Of a stretch of DNA of 64,000 bases, positions 11,071-23,400 are shown piece after piece; position 1 is the stretch's first letter, and the number at the start of each line of letters is the position of its first letter. The notes under the pieces were generated by a model. The model made no database searches and had not been told where the DNA came from. It saw nothing but the letters and a program-made list of their open reading frames with translations. A program made the translations under genes and the position numbers. This DNA comes from Dermatemys mawii. Taxonomy: Eukaryota; Chordata; Testudines; Dermatemydidae. Location: assembly GCA_007922305.1 (NCBI GenBank), contig ML677330.1:2569109-2633108 (forward strand). Reading direction: 5' to 3'.

Positions 11071-11934
11071 ATTTCATCTGCTGATTGTTACCTACATAGC
11101 ACAGTGTAGCAGAAGTTAGAGAAACTGGGACACAGACTAGTCTGGTAAAAACATGGCAGGCTCTTGATCAGTGGAAGATCTAACACACACTTGAAGAGGA
11201 GCTGCTGCTTTAAGAGCCCTATGACAGAATTGTCTTTGGGAAGGGAGTAGGAGTGAAGCCGGCCAAGAGGCAAACAGGAATTGCTCGCATGTGGATGGTG
11301 AGAATGGGAGTTGAGGTACCCCCACTACCCCTTGCAAAAAGATATTGTGAGTGCGCTCCCTGAAGAGAAGATGGAGGCGAGGAAGAAAGAATGCAGAGAA
11401 CATAAGTGACACACATAACTAAACATGGGGCAGGGAGAAGAGAAACTGAGAAAAGACACCATAAACCTTTATCTCTTCCCTCTGCAAAATAAGAATTTAA
11501 CTCCTGTTCCGTGTCTCACTCCAGACAGCTTTGACTTAATATCCCACCATCTGTCTCTCCTGTTGGAATTACCATTAAAATGGTAGCCTCCAGGGACAAG
11601 CTTAGACACGAGAACATTCTGAAACCATTTTGGTTATTTTTAAAGAGAGCTTTGAAACATCTTTTTATAATGTGCATAGTGACCCCCAACCCTGTCCATA
11701 GATGCACAAGTGTGCTGGGCCAGAGGCCCCTAGAAGTGCTGGTAAATAGTGTGGTGAATTTGTGATGTGGACTCAAATTGACCCCTTGTGCAACTTGATT
11801 GCAATGCAGCTTTAGTGCTGGCAACTAAATAGGAAAAATTCAGTAAAGGGTGGGCATTTTAAAATGTGCAGAAAACACTGTAAATATAAACCCACTTTCA
11901 TGCAAATCATCCTGTTTAATGGCTGATTCTGATT
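11071..11934. other. Intergenic DNA upstream of the tandem array
   Basis: Overlapping short frames on both strands between 11088 and 11824 have no recognisable product and no splice-compatible exon pattern. I see no supportable feature. Confidence 0.5.
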
Positions 11935-12603
11935 CTGGGGATGTCATACAGGGTCACAGAGAGCATAACGAGACAGTGGGGATCAGGCAGGGCTCAACAA
12001 GCATTGATTTGGAAGTTACGTTCAAAAAGGGACACAGAGTACAAAGCTGGAGGTAGGAGGCTGTCTCACACAATTTGAGATCCATATGGAGGCACTCAGG
12101 ATCACACAAGGGTCAATGAGGATCAATTTGGAGGCAAATGGGTCAAACGGCACAGAGAGGAAGGCTAGACAAAGAAAAGGTCATGCAACGGTCAATGACT
12201 ATTAGTATGAGACTGGGGGGGTCAAATGAGGACTCAGAGAGCAAGGCTGGAAGTACTAGCCATCATGCAGGGGACACTGAGGATTATTGTGGCGGTAGTA
12301 GGGTCAAATGAGGACACAGAGAACAAAGCTAGAAGTACTAGGCGGTTACACACAGCTTAATGGGTATCAGTTGGGAGGCAATCAAACTAAAAGGGGTCAA
12401 TGAAAGCCAGTATCAAAACAACGTGGGGGGGGGGTCGTACAGGGGCAAATGAAGATAATTTTGGAGATACTATTTGGGGTCAAAATGAGGACTTGGGGAG
12501 CAGGGCTGGAAGGTGTAGGAGGTTATGCAGGGATCAATGAGGATTAATCTAGACATACTGGGGGGTCAAATGAGATGGAGAGGAAGTCTGGACGTACCAG
12601 GGG

Positions 12604-12740
12604 CACTGTTCCCTCTAAGCTGTGTGCGTGTGCACACAGAGCCTAAACCCTGTGCACATAGTGAAACATAGCACGCTCAAAAATTTGCACAGAAGAAATT
12701 TTTTGAACACACAGCCTGTCAAAAATTAGCGGGAACATTG
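12604..12740. mobile_element. Short hAT-like element inside the minisatellite
   Basis: The ends 'cactgttccctctaa' and 'ttagcgggaacattg' are near-inverted. The interior lacks the minisatellite unit, and the array resumes on both sides. There is no coding sequence. Flanking 8-mers match only partly, so the target duplication is decayed or misplaced. Confidence 0.7.
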
Positions 12741-13223
12741 AGCCCGGGGTGGGGACTATTCAGGAGTCAATAAGGAGTATTATGGAGGTAATGAAGTCAA
12801 AGGAGGACATGGGGAGCAAGGCTGGAATTACTAAGGATCATGCAGGAGGCAATGAGGATTAATCGGACCCTAGTGGGATCAAATGTGGACACTAAGAGCA
12901 AGGCTGGAATTACTATGGTTGGTAGGTAGTAGGGGTCAAATAAGGACACTGAGAACAAGTCTGGAATTACCAGGGGTCAAGCAGGAGTCAATGAGGACTA
13001 TTATGGAGGCATTGGGGGCATATGCGCATTCAGCGAGGACTGCTGGATGCACCAGGAGTCATGCAGCGGGGGTCACTGAGGAGTAATCTATACCTAGAGG
13101 GGGGCAAAAGAGGACATGGGGAACACGGCTGAAAGGAGGAGGGGGTCAGTGAGGTTTACTCTACACCTACTGGGGGCAAATGAGGACACTCAGAGCAAGG
13201 CTGAAAGGAGAAGGGGCCATGCA

Positions 13224-13265
13224 GGGGGCCCCCCCCCCCCCCCCCCCCCCCCCGCGGGGGGGGGG
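13224..13265. repeat. Homopolymer block G5-C25-GC-G10
   Basis: A 25-base C run (13229-13253) is preceded by five G and followed by 'gc' and ten G (13256-13265). It can fold as a perfect G/C hairpin. It lies within the G-rich array, where C runs on this strand are otherwise absent. It may be real or an assembly or sequencing artefact. Confidence 0.8.
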
Positions 13266-15225
13266 TTAAATAAGGACATACATAGGGTGTAATGCTGACA
13301 GTAGTAAGACATCATGTTGGGGTCAGCGAGGATTATTATGGGAATAGTGGAGGGTCAAATGAGGACACGGGGCGCAAGGCTGGTGTTACTAAGGCTCATG
13401 CGGTGGGGGGGTCAATGAGGCTTATTATGGCGATAATGAGGACACGAGGAGCAAGGCTGGAATTACTAAGGAGCATGCAAGGGGTCAATGAGGCTTAAGC
13501 TGGCCTTAGTAAGGTCAAATGAGGACTCAAGGCTGGACGGAGTAGGGGGGTCATGCAGGGGGTCAGGGAGGATTAATCTACATCTTCTGGGGTCAAATGA
13601 GGACCGTGGGAGCAAGTCTGGCAGTACCGGGGGTTATTGCGGGGTCAATGATGATTGTTATGGCGATAATGGGGGTCAAATGAGGACACAGTGAGCAAGG
13701 CTGGACTTACTACGGGTGTTGCAGAGGTCAGATAAGATTACTCTGACCCTAGTGGGGGGCAAATGGGGACACAGGAAGTAATGCTGAAAGTAGCAGGGCT
13801 CATGCAGGGGGTCAATGAGGCTTAGCTGGCATGTAATGGGCGGGGGGGGAGGTCAAATAAGGACACTCAGAGCAAGGCTGGAAGTACCAGCAGTCAATGA
13901 GGCTTAATCTGGCCTGTGTGTGGGGTCAAATAAGGACATGGGGCGCAAGGCTGGAAGGAGTAGGGGGGGTCATGCAGGGGGTCAGTAAGGATTAAACTAC
14001 ACCTTCTGGGGGTCAAATGAGGACACTAAGAGCAGGGCTGGAAGTATGGGGGGGGTCATACAGGGGTCAATGAGGCTTAATATGGGCCTAGTGGGGTCAG
14101 ATGAGGCCATTGGGAGTAATGCTGAAAGTAGTAGGAGGTCAATGCAGCTTAGCTGGTGGGTATTGGGGGTCAAGTGAGGACCACTGGAATTACTTGGGGG
14201 GGTCACATATAGGTCAATTGAGATCAATTTGGAGGCAAGCAAAGTCAAAGAGGGCCCATTTAAAAAAAAAAAGCAGTGGTGTAAAGCGGGTCAATGAGGC
14301 TTAATTTGGAGGCAATGGGGGGTCAGACTAGGCCACAGAGAATGGGGGGGTCAAAAGAAGAGTTGGAGAGCAAAGCTGGAAGGAGTAGGTTTTATGCAGC
14401 GGTCAATGAGGATGAGTTTTGAGGTAGTGGGTTCAACTGATTACACTGAGAGCAAGACTGGAAATCCTGGGAGTCATGTAGCTGTCACTGGGGAATATTA
14501 TCGAGGTAGTGGGTATCAAATGAGGACACAGAGCGTAAGGCTGGAATTTCTCGGGGTCTCATACATGTTAATTAGGAGCAAGTGGCAGGCAATGAGGATT
14601 ACATGCAGAGGGGCGGGGGTGTCAATGAGGGCAAGAATCAAGCCAGTGGGGGCATGATGGGTCAAGGAGGCTGTGGGGGTCACACTGGGACAAAGCTGGA
14701 AGAAGAAGGGGCCATGCAGGGGTAAATTAGGATAGTTTGGAGATACTGGTGTCTAATGAGGACACTGAGTGCGAGACTGAAAGTACTAGGTGTTATGAGT
14801 GTAAATTTGGTGGCAATGAAAGTCATGGGCGCTTGAAAGAGGGGACTTGTCACGGCAGTGGTGTCATGTGTGGGTCAATGAGGAAACATTTGGAGCTAGT
14901 TTCTGTCAGTGGGTGGGGGTGTCAATGACTGCAAGGCAAGAGGGAGTGGAGTCAGAGATAGCAAATCTGGAGATAGTGGGTATGAGGGGGTTTACAGGGA
15001 TCAATGAGAATACATTTGAAGGCAGTAAAGGTCGTGCAAGGATTAATGAGGATGAGGCTGGGGACAGTGGGATCACAATGAGTTATGGAGAGCAAGTTTG
15101 GTGGTAGTGGAGAGGTTACAGAAGGCAGTGGTTATCACATGGTGTCAGAGAGAGCAGGGCTGGAGGTATTGCAGGGGCACTCTAGGGTGAGTCTGGATGC
15201 AATGGGGATCATGCAGGGGTCACTA

Positions 15226-16125
15226 TCACCACTCACTAACCACCTGAGCAAGCCAGCCCACAAGTGGTACGCCTCTCTTGGTCCTTCTGACAGGAGCAAC
15301 AGGTCGCTATTGGGAGTGGGGGAATGTCTTTGTGACCCCCCTGCCACAGTGTGAGTTGGTTGGAGCCAATTTCTCATGGGGAGATTAGTGCTCATTTCAC
15401 AAGTAAGAACTAATAGGATTGATGTCTGCCTTCTCCAGCTGCTGGGCAATGGCTCACCCCTGTTTTCTGGGAGTGGCTGGGGGGGTGCTTCGCCCACCAC
15501 CCGCTCTCTTCCTGTGGCCCTTTGCCCATAGCAGTCAGGGGAAATAGCAAGAGCTACAGGGCAAGGCCCAACTACAGAAAAGCTAGTAACCAACACAGAG
15601 ACTCAAACCTGCAACGGTGATGTTTACCAACCAAGCTAGCCTGCCTAGGTCAAAGACCTTTCCCACAGCCAATTCAAGTGCATGAAATAGGCTGAATGGG
15701 ATGACATCAGAGTCGGGCTCTGTTTTTTGGTCGGGTGGATTAGTTCAAACAATAGAGCGCCACTGCATATGAGATTGATGCCTGCATTCTCCAGCCTGCT
15801 CTGCCATGGCAGAGGGAGCCATGCCTTTCTTGCTGCTTTGCTCAAAACCCAGGAGCCATCTCTTTGTATCACTGGCATAAAACAAGTCATCTGAAGGTGG
15901 TGATTAGCCCAAGACATAGCATGTTTTCTAGACACTGGGGTGAGGCCTCTCACCAGATCCATGTGAGGCAGCCAACCTGCCTCCTTCCTTGTTTTTGGTC
16001 TCCCTGCTCAGCGCAGTGAGACAAAAGCCACTTTCAAAAGGCCTATCTACTAATGGACTAAAACCCATAAGCATGGTACTACTAGCACCACACACTAACC
16101 AGCTGAGCTAGCCAACCCACAAGAA
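15226..16125 (-). repeat. Cluster of tRNA-derived SINE remnants
   Basis: Read on the minus strand, 16050-16125 contains 'ttggctagctcagctggtta' followed by 'gtgtggtgctagtagtacc' and 'tgggttttagtcc', the layout of tRNA-Ile (A box, anticodon arm, degraded B box). A second tRNA-Ile-like stretch at 15212-15265 ('cttgctcaggtggttagtga') abuts the end of the minisatellite. A third, shorter one at 15600-15650 has A-box-like 'tagcttggttgg' and B-box-like 'ggtttgagtct'. Between them, 15380-15480 and 15745-15850 resemble each other ('gattgatg.ctgc.ttctcc'). This looks like a multimeric or repeated SINE. None folds as an intact tRNA gene. Confidence 0.6.
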
Positions 16126-18796
16126 GAACACCTTCCACAGCCACTTCAGAAAGGAGGAACATTCTACCTCAGGGACCTTGCAGCCGCTGGCATGGCATAG
16201 ATGGGTCATGTATCAATTTTGGGTAAGGGACTAACTTAAATAGTAGCATGGTTGACTATCATACAAGCGGAGATGAGATCAAGGCGTGTGTGGTGGTTAC
16301 TAGGTTATGCTACCTGTGAGGAGAGGCAGAGGCACACTGAGACAAACGTGATAACCTCCACCTCATAAGAAAGTGTTAGAAAGGGGAAAGTTTCTACAAT
16401 GCTATATTTATGATGATTCCTGTAGCATATAATTAAACCAGGACACACAAGGCTAACTCAAAGTGTTAAATTATCTATCAGACTAATCCATGATATTTAG
16501 ATGGCCCTTATCACCCTCATGTCCTAAAACAGGGTGACACAAAAGGGATATTGGGAACAATCCCTGATGAATGAAGCAGGACATGAGTGTTTCACAATCT
16601 TATTATATTTATCAGCATGGTGTTCCAGGAGGCAGGCAAGTGGTAGTGGCATATACTTTCTTGCAGATGTGGACCTGATGCCCAGAGATACTAACTAATT
16701 TGCGCTAAATTATAGTAAAATAAAGAATGTGATTATATTCTAAAAAGTGACCCTGTAAATGTGACATTTTGGATTCCTTATTTGCTGTGTCTCAATGATT
16801 TCCTGACTAAACTTGCTCAGTTTTCAGGTAAGAACATGGCTACTTAAACTGCCATCACCAACAAACTTGACTGAGATCTGGAACTCACACTAGTTTTTGT
16901 TTTTTTATGTGCTTTTTGGGACTAGGGGGAGGTTGGAAGTTGAGGGGGTTGGCTTGTGCAACACCACCAGTAGCAAAGATTCTTTCATCAGCACATACAT
17001 AGGTATTTACTCTGTTTGATTGATAGTGCAGGAGTCGGGATAGAGATTTTCTAGCCGCGTTGGTTCTGCAGGGATAGCATGAGTGAAAGTGGGAAAGTGC
17101 TACATCCCTCAGAAAATACGCAGATATAACAGGAAACACAAAAAGGTACCATGTGACTCTGAAAACCTAACTCTGTTCCCATTGAAGTAAATGGTAAACT
17201 CCTTTTGACTTTAAAGGAAAACATGACTCCAACTCCGATTATGGGAGGGATTTAAAATAAAAACCCATCAATGTGTCAAAAACCTCTGTAGACCCAGGTT
17301 CTAGTCCCCAAGTTCTTAGAGGCAGGCTACCAGCAGTAGTGGTTTCTTTGCACCCCTACTCATGCAGTTTGAGGCTATAGCCTACCTGGATCCATTATAA
17401 TACCATCTGAGGACCAAATCCTGAAATACTTGCTCCTACTGGCTGAGATTTACCTTCTTGCTGTCATTAATACTCTTTAATCAATATCTTTCTTACTTGC
17501 TGTGTGGTTTCAGAGAGGGTGTCCCCTAGATTAGGTAAGATTTATCAAAACACACATCAAAGGTTTTCTTACATGTTTATGTTCTCCTGAACAACATGGC
17601 TGGATCTGTGGGCTGCCCAGGACAGCCGGTGTGGGGTGTCCTTGCACACATGCTTTCCAAGGGCATCATATTACTTTGCTGTGAGAACAACCACTCCTAG
17701 TCTCTTCACACACAGCCTCGAGCATGCAAACTCACTCCCAGCTAAATTATGAGTGCTTCTAGCCAGCCACTCCTGAATTATATTACAGGGCAACAAATAT
17801 TACAACAAATTCCCAGTCACAGACTCGTCCCCAGAAATGTGCATCTTGTACTGCCCAGCTCTTTCCTTCTGTGCCGTACAAACTCATAGGAAGTCTGTCA
17901 TTTCATTAATAGAAAATGATATGCACAAACCCTGTTATCTCCAATGAAGTTTCCCAAACACTTCAATCTAAATACAAACGGGATTAGCTAAAACAAGTTT
18001 ATTAACTACAGAAGGATAGATGTTAAGTGGGGTTACAAGCAATGAGGCATAAAAGTCAGAATTGGTTAGAAAGAAATAAAAGATAAAATACAAACTAATA
18101 CCTAACATAACAAGCTAAGTACCTTAAAGCAAAACAGTTTCTCTCATCATATGCCTATAGCAGTCTGACTAGATTTCCCATAGTTCAGTGATGCTTTCTT
18201 TGCCTTTCAAATATTGTTGATGCTGTGAGTAGAGATGAGGGGAGAGAGGTAATTTGTGTCCTCTGTTATCCCTTCTTATAGCATTTTTCTTCTTTGAGAA
18301 TCATCTCCAGCTGGGAGTCAGGCAACAGTAAGTCTATTTGCCACGATGTAAATATCTCATTCACATCCTTCTTCCTGCCAAACAATGGCTGCTTACCCAG
18401 GTGATTTCCCAATTGATTTTTGTTGAAGCATCCATTTGCCTTTTGTCTCTGAGGAACAGGTTTGTGGCTGCTTCCCCATGTTTGAATATGCCTTAGTAAC
18501 ATCATACAGTAGAATCCTAATTCACATACCATGTTGCCACACATTTTACCAGATCAATGAAGGTCATGTCGACTCCTTTTGGGCTGGGCACTGTGAAGGT
18601 TTAGAATCAAGCCTCTACCAGGGCTTACACTCAGCCAGAGCTGTCTACAGCAAAGCTCTGGTAAATATTTTCAATCAACCTGGATTTCTATAGTATGTTG
18701 GGGGCAGGCATGGGAAGCTCTGGGAAATACTCTATAAGAATTTAAGCCCTGCCTGGAATCTATTGTGAATCTCAGTAAGTAAAATCTGGGTGAAGA
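16126..18796. other. Intergenic DNA, no gene found
   Basis: An 84-codon minus-strand frame at 16885-17139 shows no recognised domain. Nothing else was assigned. The sequence looks like old, unclassified repeat and unique DNA. Confidence 0.5.
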
Positions 18797-18856
18797 TGTT
18801 TGTAACAGGTTGGCTTGCCCTATAGGCCGAGGAGCTGGGGGCTAAGACAACTCTAG

Positions 18857-19176
18857 TTACAGGATCAGCTCCTCCTCCCAGAGAAAAAACAAGGAGGAGC
18901 CCTTCTGGCATCTTAGAGACTAGCAAATGTATTTGGGCATAAACTTTCATGGGTTAGAACCCACTTCATCAGATGCATGGAGTGGAAAATACAATAGGCA
19001 TGTATAAATATACAGCACATGAAAAGATGGGAATTGCCTTACTGAGTGAGGGGTCTGTGCTAATGAGGCCAGTTCAATTAGGGTGGATGTGGCCCTTTTC
19101 CAACAGTTGACAAAAAGGGTGAATATATATCAATATCAATATCAACTGATTACAGGATCAGCCCCTCCTCCCAGAG
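18857..19176 (-). mobile_element. Retroelement copy with 27-bp target duplication
   Basis: Two direct repeats of 27 bp, at 18857-18883 and 19150-19176 (core 'acaggatcagc', then 'cctcctcccagag'), differ at one position and enclose a 266-bp insert. The insert is a minus-strand copy of the same family as at 8.7 and 9.96 kb. Its tail part is at 18884-18945 ('catcttagagactagcaaat' on +), the hammerhead-like part at about 18937-18972, and a 5' extension runs to 19149 ('ggagtggaaaatacaatagg'). The true 3' terminus 'agactaacacggctac' is missing. Confidence 0.85.
18937..18972 (-). ncRNA. Hammerhead-like core, best-preserved copy (tentative)
   Basis: On the minus strand CTGATGA (18966-18972) is intact. 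It is followed by A, then GTGGG pairing with CCCAT (one G-U closing pair), then GAAA (18945-18948), then GTTTATGC and CC instead of the expected UH after stem III. The order and spacing match the copies at 8.8 kb. No stem I partner is evident upstream. I infer descent from an element with a ribozyme motif, not activity of this copy. Confidence 0.35.
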
Positions 19177-20420
19177 AGGAATCACATGATTCCTCTACAA
19201 AAGGAGCAGGAAGCTGCAGTGAACAGGGAAAGTTCAGGAAACTGCAGCTGTAGAAACCCTGCAGGGTGTAAGAAGGTTCTTGCAGGGGAGAGTGAACAGC
19301 TCTCCAGGCAGGGAGGCATGGGCAAGACCCATCCACAAGCAGGGAAGAGACCACAAAAGCCCAGCTGGAAAGGTCTGTGCTGAAAGACAAACCCCAGGCT
19401 GGAGGTGATGGAAACAGAACAACAATCACCCAGCCAGGGCCCATCTGAAACTCTGAGAGTTTGTGCTCTGTTTTTGTTCTGGATTTACTAGAAAGCCAAC
19501 CCCCCTTCATGGAGCAATGTACAGGCTTAATTTTCAACCCCTCCTACTGTACAGTGTTGCTCTCCAGGGAATCTGCTGTAGCTTGTATATCTTCTTAGAC
19601 ATCTCCCTTAGTATAACTGGGTATCCAAGCTACCAAAGGCTTTATTCAGGTCTATTTTTTGCTGGTAAACCCCCATTGTAAATGATGACTTTGAGCCTTT
19701 CCCTGCAAAACAGCTGGGCAGCCATAAAGAGGTTTAAGGGCTTTTGATTTAGAACTGGACAGTGTACCCCAGCGGACTTGGAAACTGAAGACACACAGCT
19801 TGATCAGTCCTGGAGTTTTCTGCTGGCACTCACTCTAAGGCTTGAAACTCTATAGACTTTGTCTTATCTCCTTTTCTAAGGCTAGCAAGGAATCTAGGTT
19901 TATTTCTGAAAGGGCATCTCTTTTGGAGGGTGGATTTGGAAATAATTTTAGCCCCTCTGATACCGACTGTAGGACTGATAAGCCTTTCCTTGATTTGAGC
20001 ACAAAGCTGAATTCTTCCTGCAGTTGACTGGACTGGCAACGGGAAAGAGAGACCCTCTCCTAGCAAGTGTAGGGGAGCTGCCCCAAAGAGGCTGTGAAGG
20101 TTTGATTCTCATAGGACTTTTTAAAGTATTGCCTCTGTTAGATATGTATTTGATCAATAAAGTATCAGATTGTCCTGTAAAATGCCTGACTTTAGAAAGA
20201 ACTGCTATGTCTGTATAAATATATTGTGTCCTTAACTGATCACAGGAACATATCTGCTCATGTTTGTCAAGCAATTGATTAAATCTAGTGAGACCAAAAA
20301 TATCCCAGTCAATACAAAAATAGTCTCCCAGACACTGCTTAATTTGTTCGGGGCTGACCCCTGACAACTCTAGGTGTGACAATTCATAGCCCCAACACCT
20401 CTGCCACATCCGTTATGAAA

Positions 20421-23400
20421 GTGAAGAAAAATCTCTATTTTTTTGCTCTGAAATGTGTTTATCTTAAAATACCAGTACAACTGCATTCCAGCTTAGAGGC
20501 TGTACCAATTTAGCTGTTTCAGCAGAAAAAAATTACATCCCTGACTGCAACAGTTCTATTACTAAAATAATTGTGTGTAGACTAAACCTCATATCCTTAG
20601 GCACCCATAATATCTAGGTGCTACTGCCAGTAAACTCATAGTCATTGTCTATGCAACATTACTGCCCTCAGAGCAATGACCCTGGTGTAAATGAGAGAAT
20701 AATTTGAAGACAATAGGGTTGCAAAGATGGTCTTATAATTGGATCTTACATGTTCTCTATGTGGGGAAATTGACTAGCATATTGCAGAATAACTCTCCTG
20801 TATGGACAAACTTCTTTGAAATAAAAGTGATTTCAGAAGCAGAGTGATTATTCCAGAAAAAATCATTTTAATTCCAGAATAGAGTGTGCATGCAGGAGAA
20901 TTTTTCAGAATACTTAAATTATACCAGAATAGTTATTCTGGGATAGCTATGTGGTCAATTTTGCCCCTGTAGACAAGATTTAAGTTAATTTTGATAATGA
21001 TCAAGCCAGAAGAGAATCCAGTTCTCCCCTAAAGCTGTGTGTCTGCTTCTGTCATCCTTGCATAACTAAAACTTTCTCTTGTCTAAGAGGCAAACAGAGA
21101 TGATTTTGAGCAGAACAGCAGGAAGAGCCTGTTTTTACATAGTCATTGTCCAGGGTGAAATTGTATTTTGTTATAGAACAATTTAAAATCCTGAAAAAGA
21201 GAAAATATCCCTGTAAATACTTATTGCATGGAAAATTTATTTCTCACCTATTGTATACCATCACCCAAAACCTCTCAGTATTATTGCTTCCCAACTGTCT
21301 CTTTCTCTTTGGATATCTGGGTTTCATATATAATGGCAGGTTATTTTCTCTTCTTATGGATTAACATAAACTTTCCACTTTACTATTCTGCCTATGTTTC
21401 TTGTTATCTTTACATTTTGCTTGTGTTGCTGTTGTCCACATAGTATTTATTATAATCAGTAGAAGATGTCTGACTGACAGCACTAACAGCTGAAATCTTT
21501 CGTCCATACTAAGTTTAAGAAAAAAACAGAAAGAGGCTAACACCTTGGTAACAAGCAACAGCAGGCCACAGTTTCCCTTAGGAAACAGAGTACTCTTGTG
21601 TCACTGGCCTATTTTTTCCACATGAATGCCTGGAAAAATACTGCCACATAATCAGCAAAAGATGCCAAGCTCATAAGGGACTTAGTAATATTGTCGGTTT
21701 CAAATCATCCTCAGAATCAACATACTACTCTGTACTGCAGTAACTGGTAAAGGACGGTGTCATTTATGACACGTAATATGTTATTTTCCTGCTATTTAAC
21801 TATGTTCGCTAGCTCCTGCCAGCCTGCAGCTTCCAATCCTATATGTTTATTTTCCACCCCCTACTTATCCTGCAGTAGCAGCATTGATGCACTCCTGAAA
21901 GCTTTGCTTCTGCAGTGGAGTTAGCTCATTAAGCCTTCTGGGGTGATTCAGCACAGCTATACATGGGAAAGAAAGGGAAAATAAAGAAGTTCTAACTATG
22001 TCCCTCAGAACGTCAATGCATTGATGGGAAAACAGTCCCCAGAGTTTGTAAATGAAGAGTATGTTAGCAGGAACCTGTGGAATTCCCTGCTGTAGAACAT
22101 CACTTATACAAGTATGTTTACAAGTGTGTCAAAAGACATTGATGAGCAAGGATAGCATTTACAGACTGGCTTGCTATGTTACAAAGCCACAAAAAACAAA
22201 GTGGCTTTTTTGCAAGGGTTAAAAATATAGAATTCTGTAACTGATAGGTTCACCGTGAAACACGAGAGCTGCAGCTTCCCACTAAAGCATCAAATGGGAA
22301 CCACTGCACCAGTCTGAATAATCAGCTAAGATCGATCAAACTTCAACTATACTGGCATAGCAGAAGCTCACGCAAAAAACCCTTGTAAATATAGACTAAA
22401 CAGTGAACTGGTTAGACAAGCTTAAAAAAAGATCTCTTCATGAAAGTTCCCAGGCAACTTTGGCCCCTCTGAAGGACATGAGAATTCTCTCTAGCCATAG
22501 GTAGCATGCAATCACTCCTCAGTACTTCCTGACTTAACAAGATACATAATTTTTAAAAAACCAGAGAGGCTGCAAGAGCCAGAAAAGACAACCTTGTGAA
22601 ACATGTTAGTGTGCAGGTCGTGTACAGGGGCTGTCACATGAGCTTTCATTTAGCAGATGTCATGCTTTTCCTTTATTATAAAATTGTTTAGTTTTTCAGT
22701 ATTTAAACTTGTATATTTGATTTCTTTTCTCAAGCAGTGTTCATTGTGTTATTAAGTTGCCTGCTCTCTGCACTTCCCTTTCACTTGTTTTGGGAACGTA
22801 TATGCCTACTTCACTATGGGCCTGATTCCAGAGCCTATTTGAACTTCAGATCAGGCCCTGTTTCTTTATACTGTTATGAGGTGGGTAAGACATCTTTGAA
22901 ATGCGTGGGTGAAATAGCCACCTTTCATTCAGTATAAACATAAAAAGCAATTGAGCTCATGGAATAGATAGTTGAAAATTAGGGCATTTTTTTTTTGCAT
23001 ATGCCTCAAAAAATGAAGAAAGAAAAAATAAGATATTGATGAAAAAGGTGTGCCAAAATGGAGCATATATGGTTAATTTTTTAAAACTCTTATCAATCCA
23101 CTGAATCACTAGGGGCTAGTTTATGGCATTTATACCACATCCCTGTGGAGATGGTGGAGGAATGCAGAGCCTACCATCCCAGCAAGATCAGTGGAGAGAC
23201 TGTGCCTGCCTGAACCACAATCTTTCTTGGGCTGCTCTGTGCTAATGTGAGGGACATATACAGAATTTGTTCCATCCATTGGGAATAGATTACTGTCTAG
23301 TGCATTGATTTTGGAAGAAGGACGGCAAAGACTATGAGCCAGTGGACCTTGGGAGGCTTCTTGATTGCCTTTCAGCCCCTGCATGGCCATGTAAAGGCCT

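Larger units (their letters stand above)
11935..15225. repeat. Degenerate G-rich minisatellite, unit about 80-90 bp
   Basis: A unit close to 'ggtcaaatgaggacac', 'agagcaaggctggaagtact', 'aggggtcatgcagggg', 'gtcaatgaggattaat' and 'ctggaggta' recurs across 3.3 kb. Successive 'gtcaaatgaggac' anchors fall at about 12221, 12303, 12479, 12566, 13354, 13515, 13593, 13676, 13852, 13926, 14012, 14097, 14170 and 14516, mostly 75-90 bp apart. This implies roughly 35-40 copies, all diverged. The + strand is strongly G-rich. The several 60-90 codon open frames inside are by-products of the repeat. A hAT-like insertion (12604-12740) interrupts it. Confidence 0.95.
18797..20420 (+). repeat. LTR-like interspersed repeat, split by a later insertion
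   Basis: The host sequence begins near 'tgtaacaggttggcttgccc' (18800) and, after removal of the 18857-19149 insertion, continues at about 19150 as GC-balanced non-coding sequence. It includes an AATAAA at about 20155 and ends near the 'gacccctgacaactctagg' region (about 20350-20400). A TG start, a poly(A) signal in the distal third and absence of coding sequence suggest a retroviral-type LTR or solo LTR. Clear terminal CA and target duplications were not found, so the class is tentative. Confidence 0.35.

Noticed and set aside
12883..15354. Chain of 60-90 codon + strand frames with repeated-looking peptides
   Set aside because: They follow the minisatellite unit, which lacks frequent stops in some frames. 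Frames shift between units, there is no splice pattern and the unit length is not a constant multiple of three.
15135..15596. 153-codon minus-strand frame
   Set aside because: It runs across the array edge and tRNA-derived SINE remnants, with no domain or conserved motif.
16885..17139. 84-codon minus-strand frame
   Set aside because: No recognised family, no splice context and a low-complexity lysine/proline end. No basis to call a gene.
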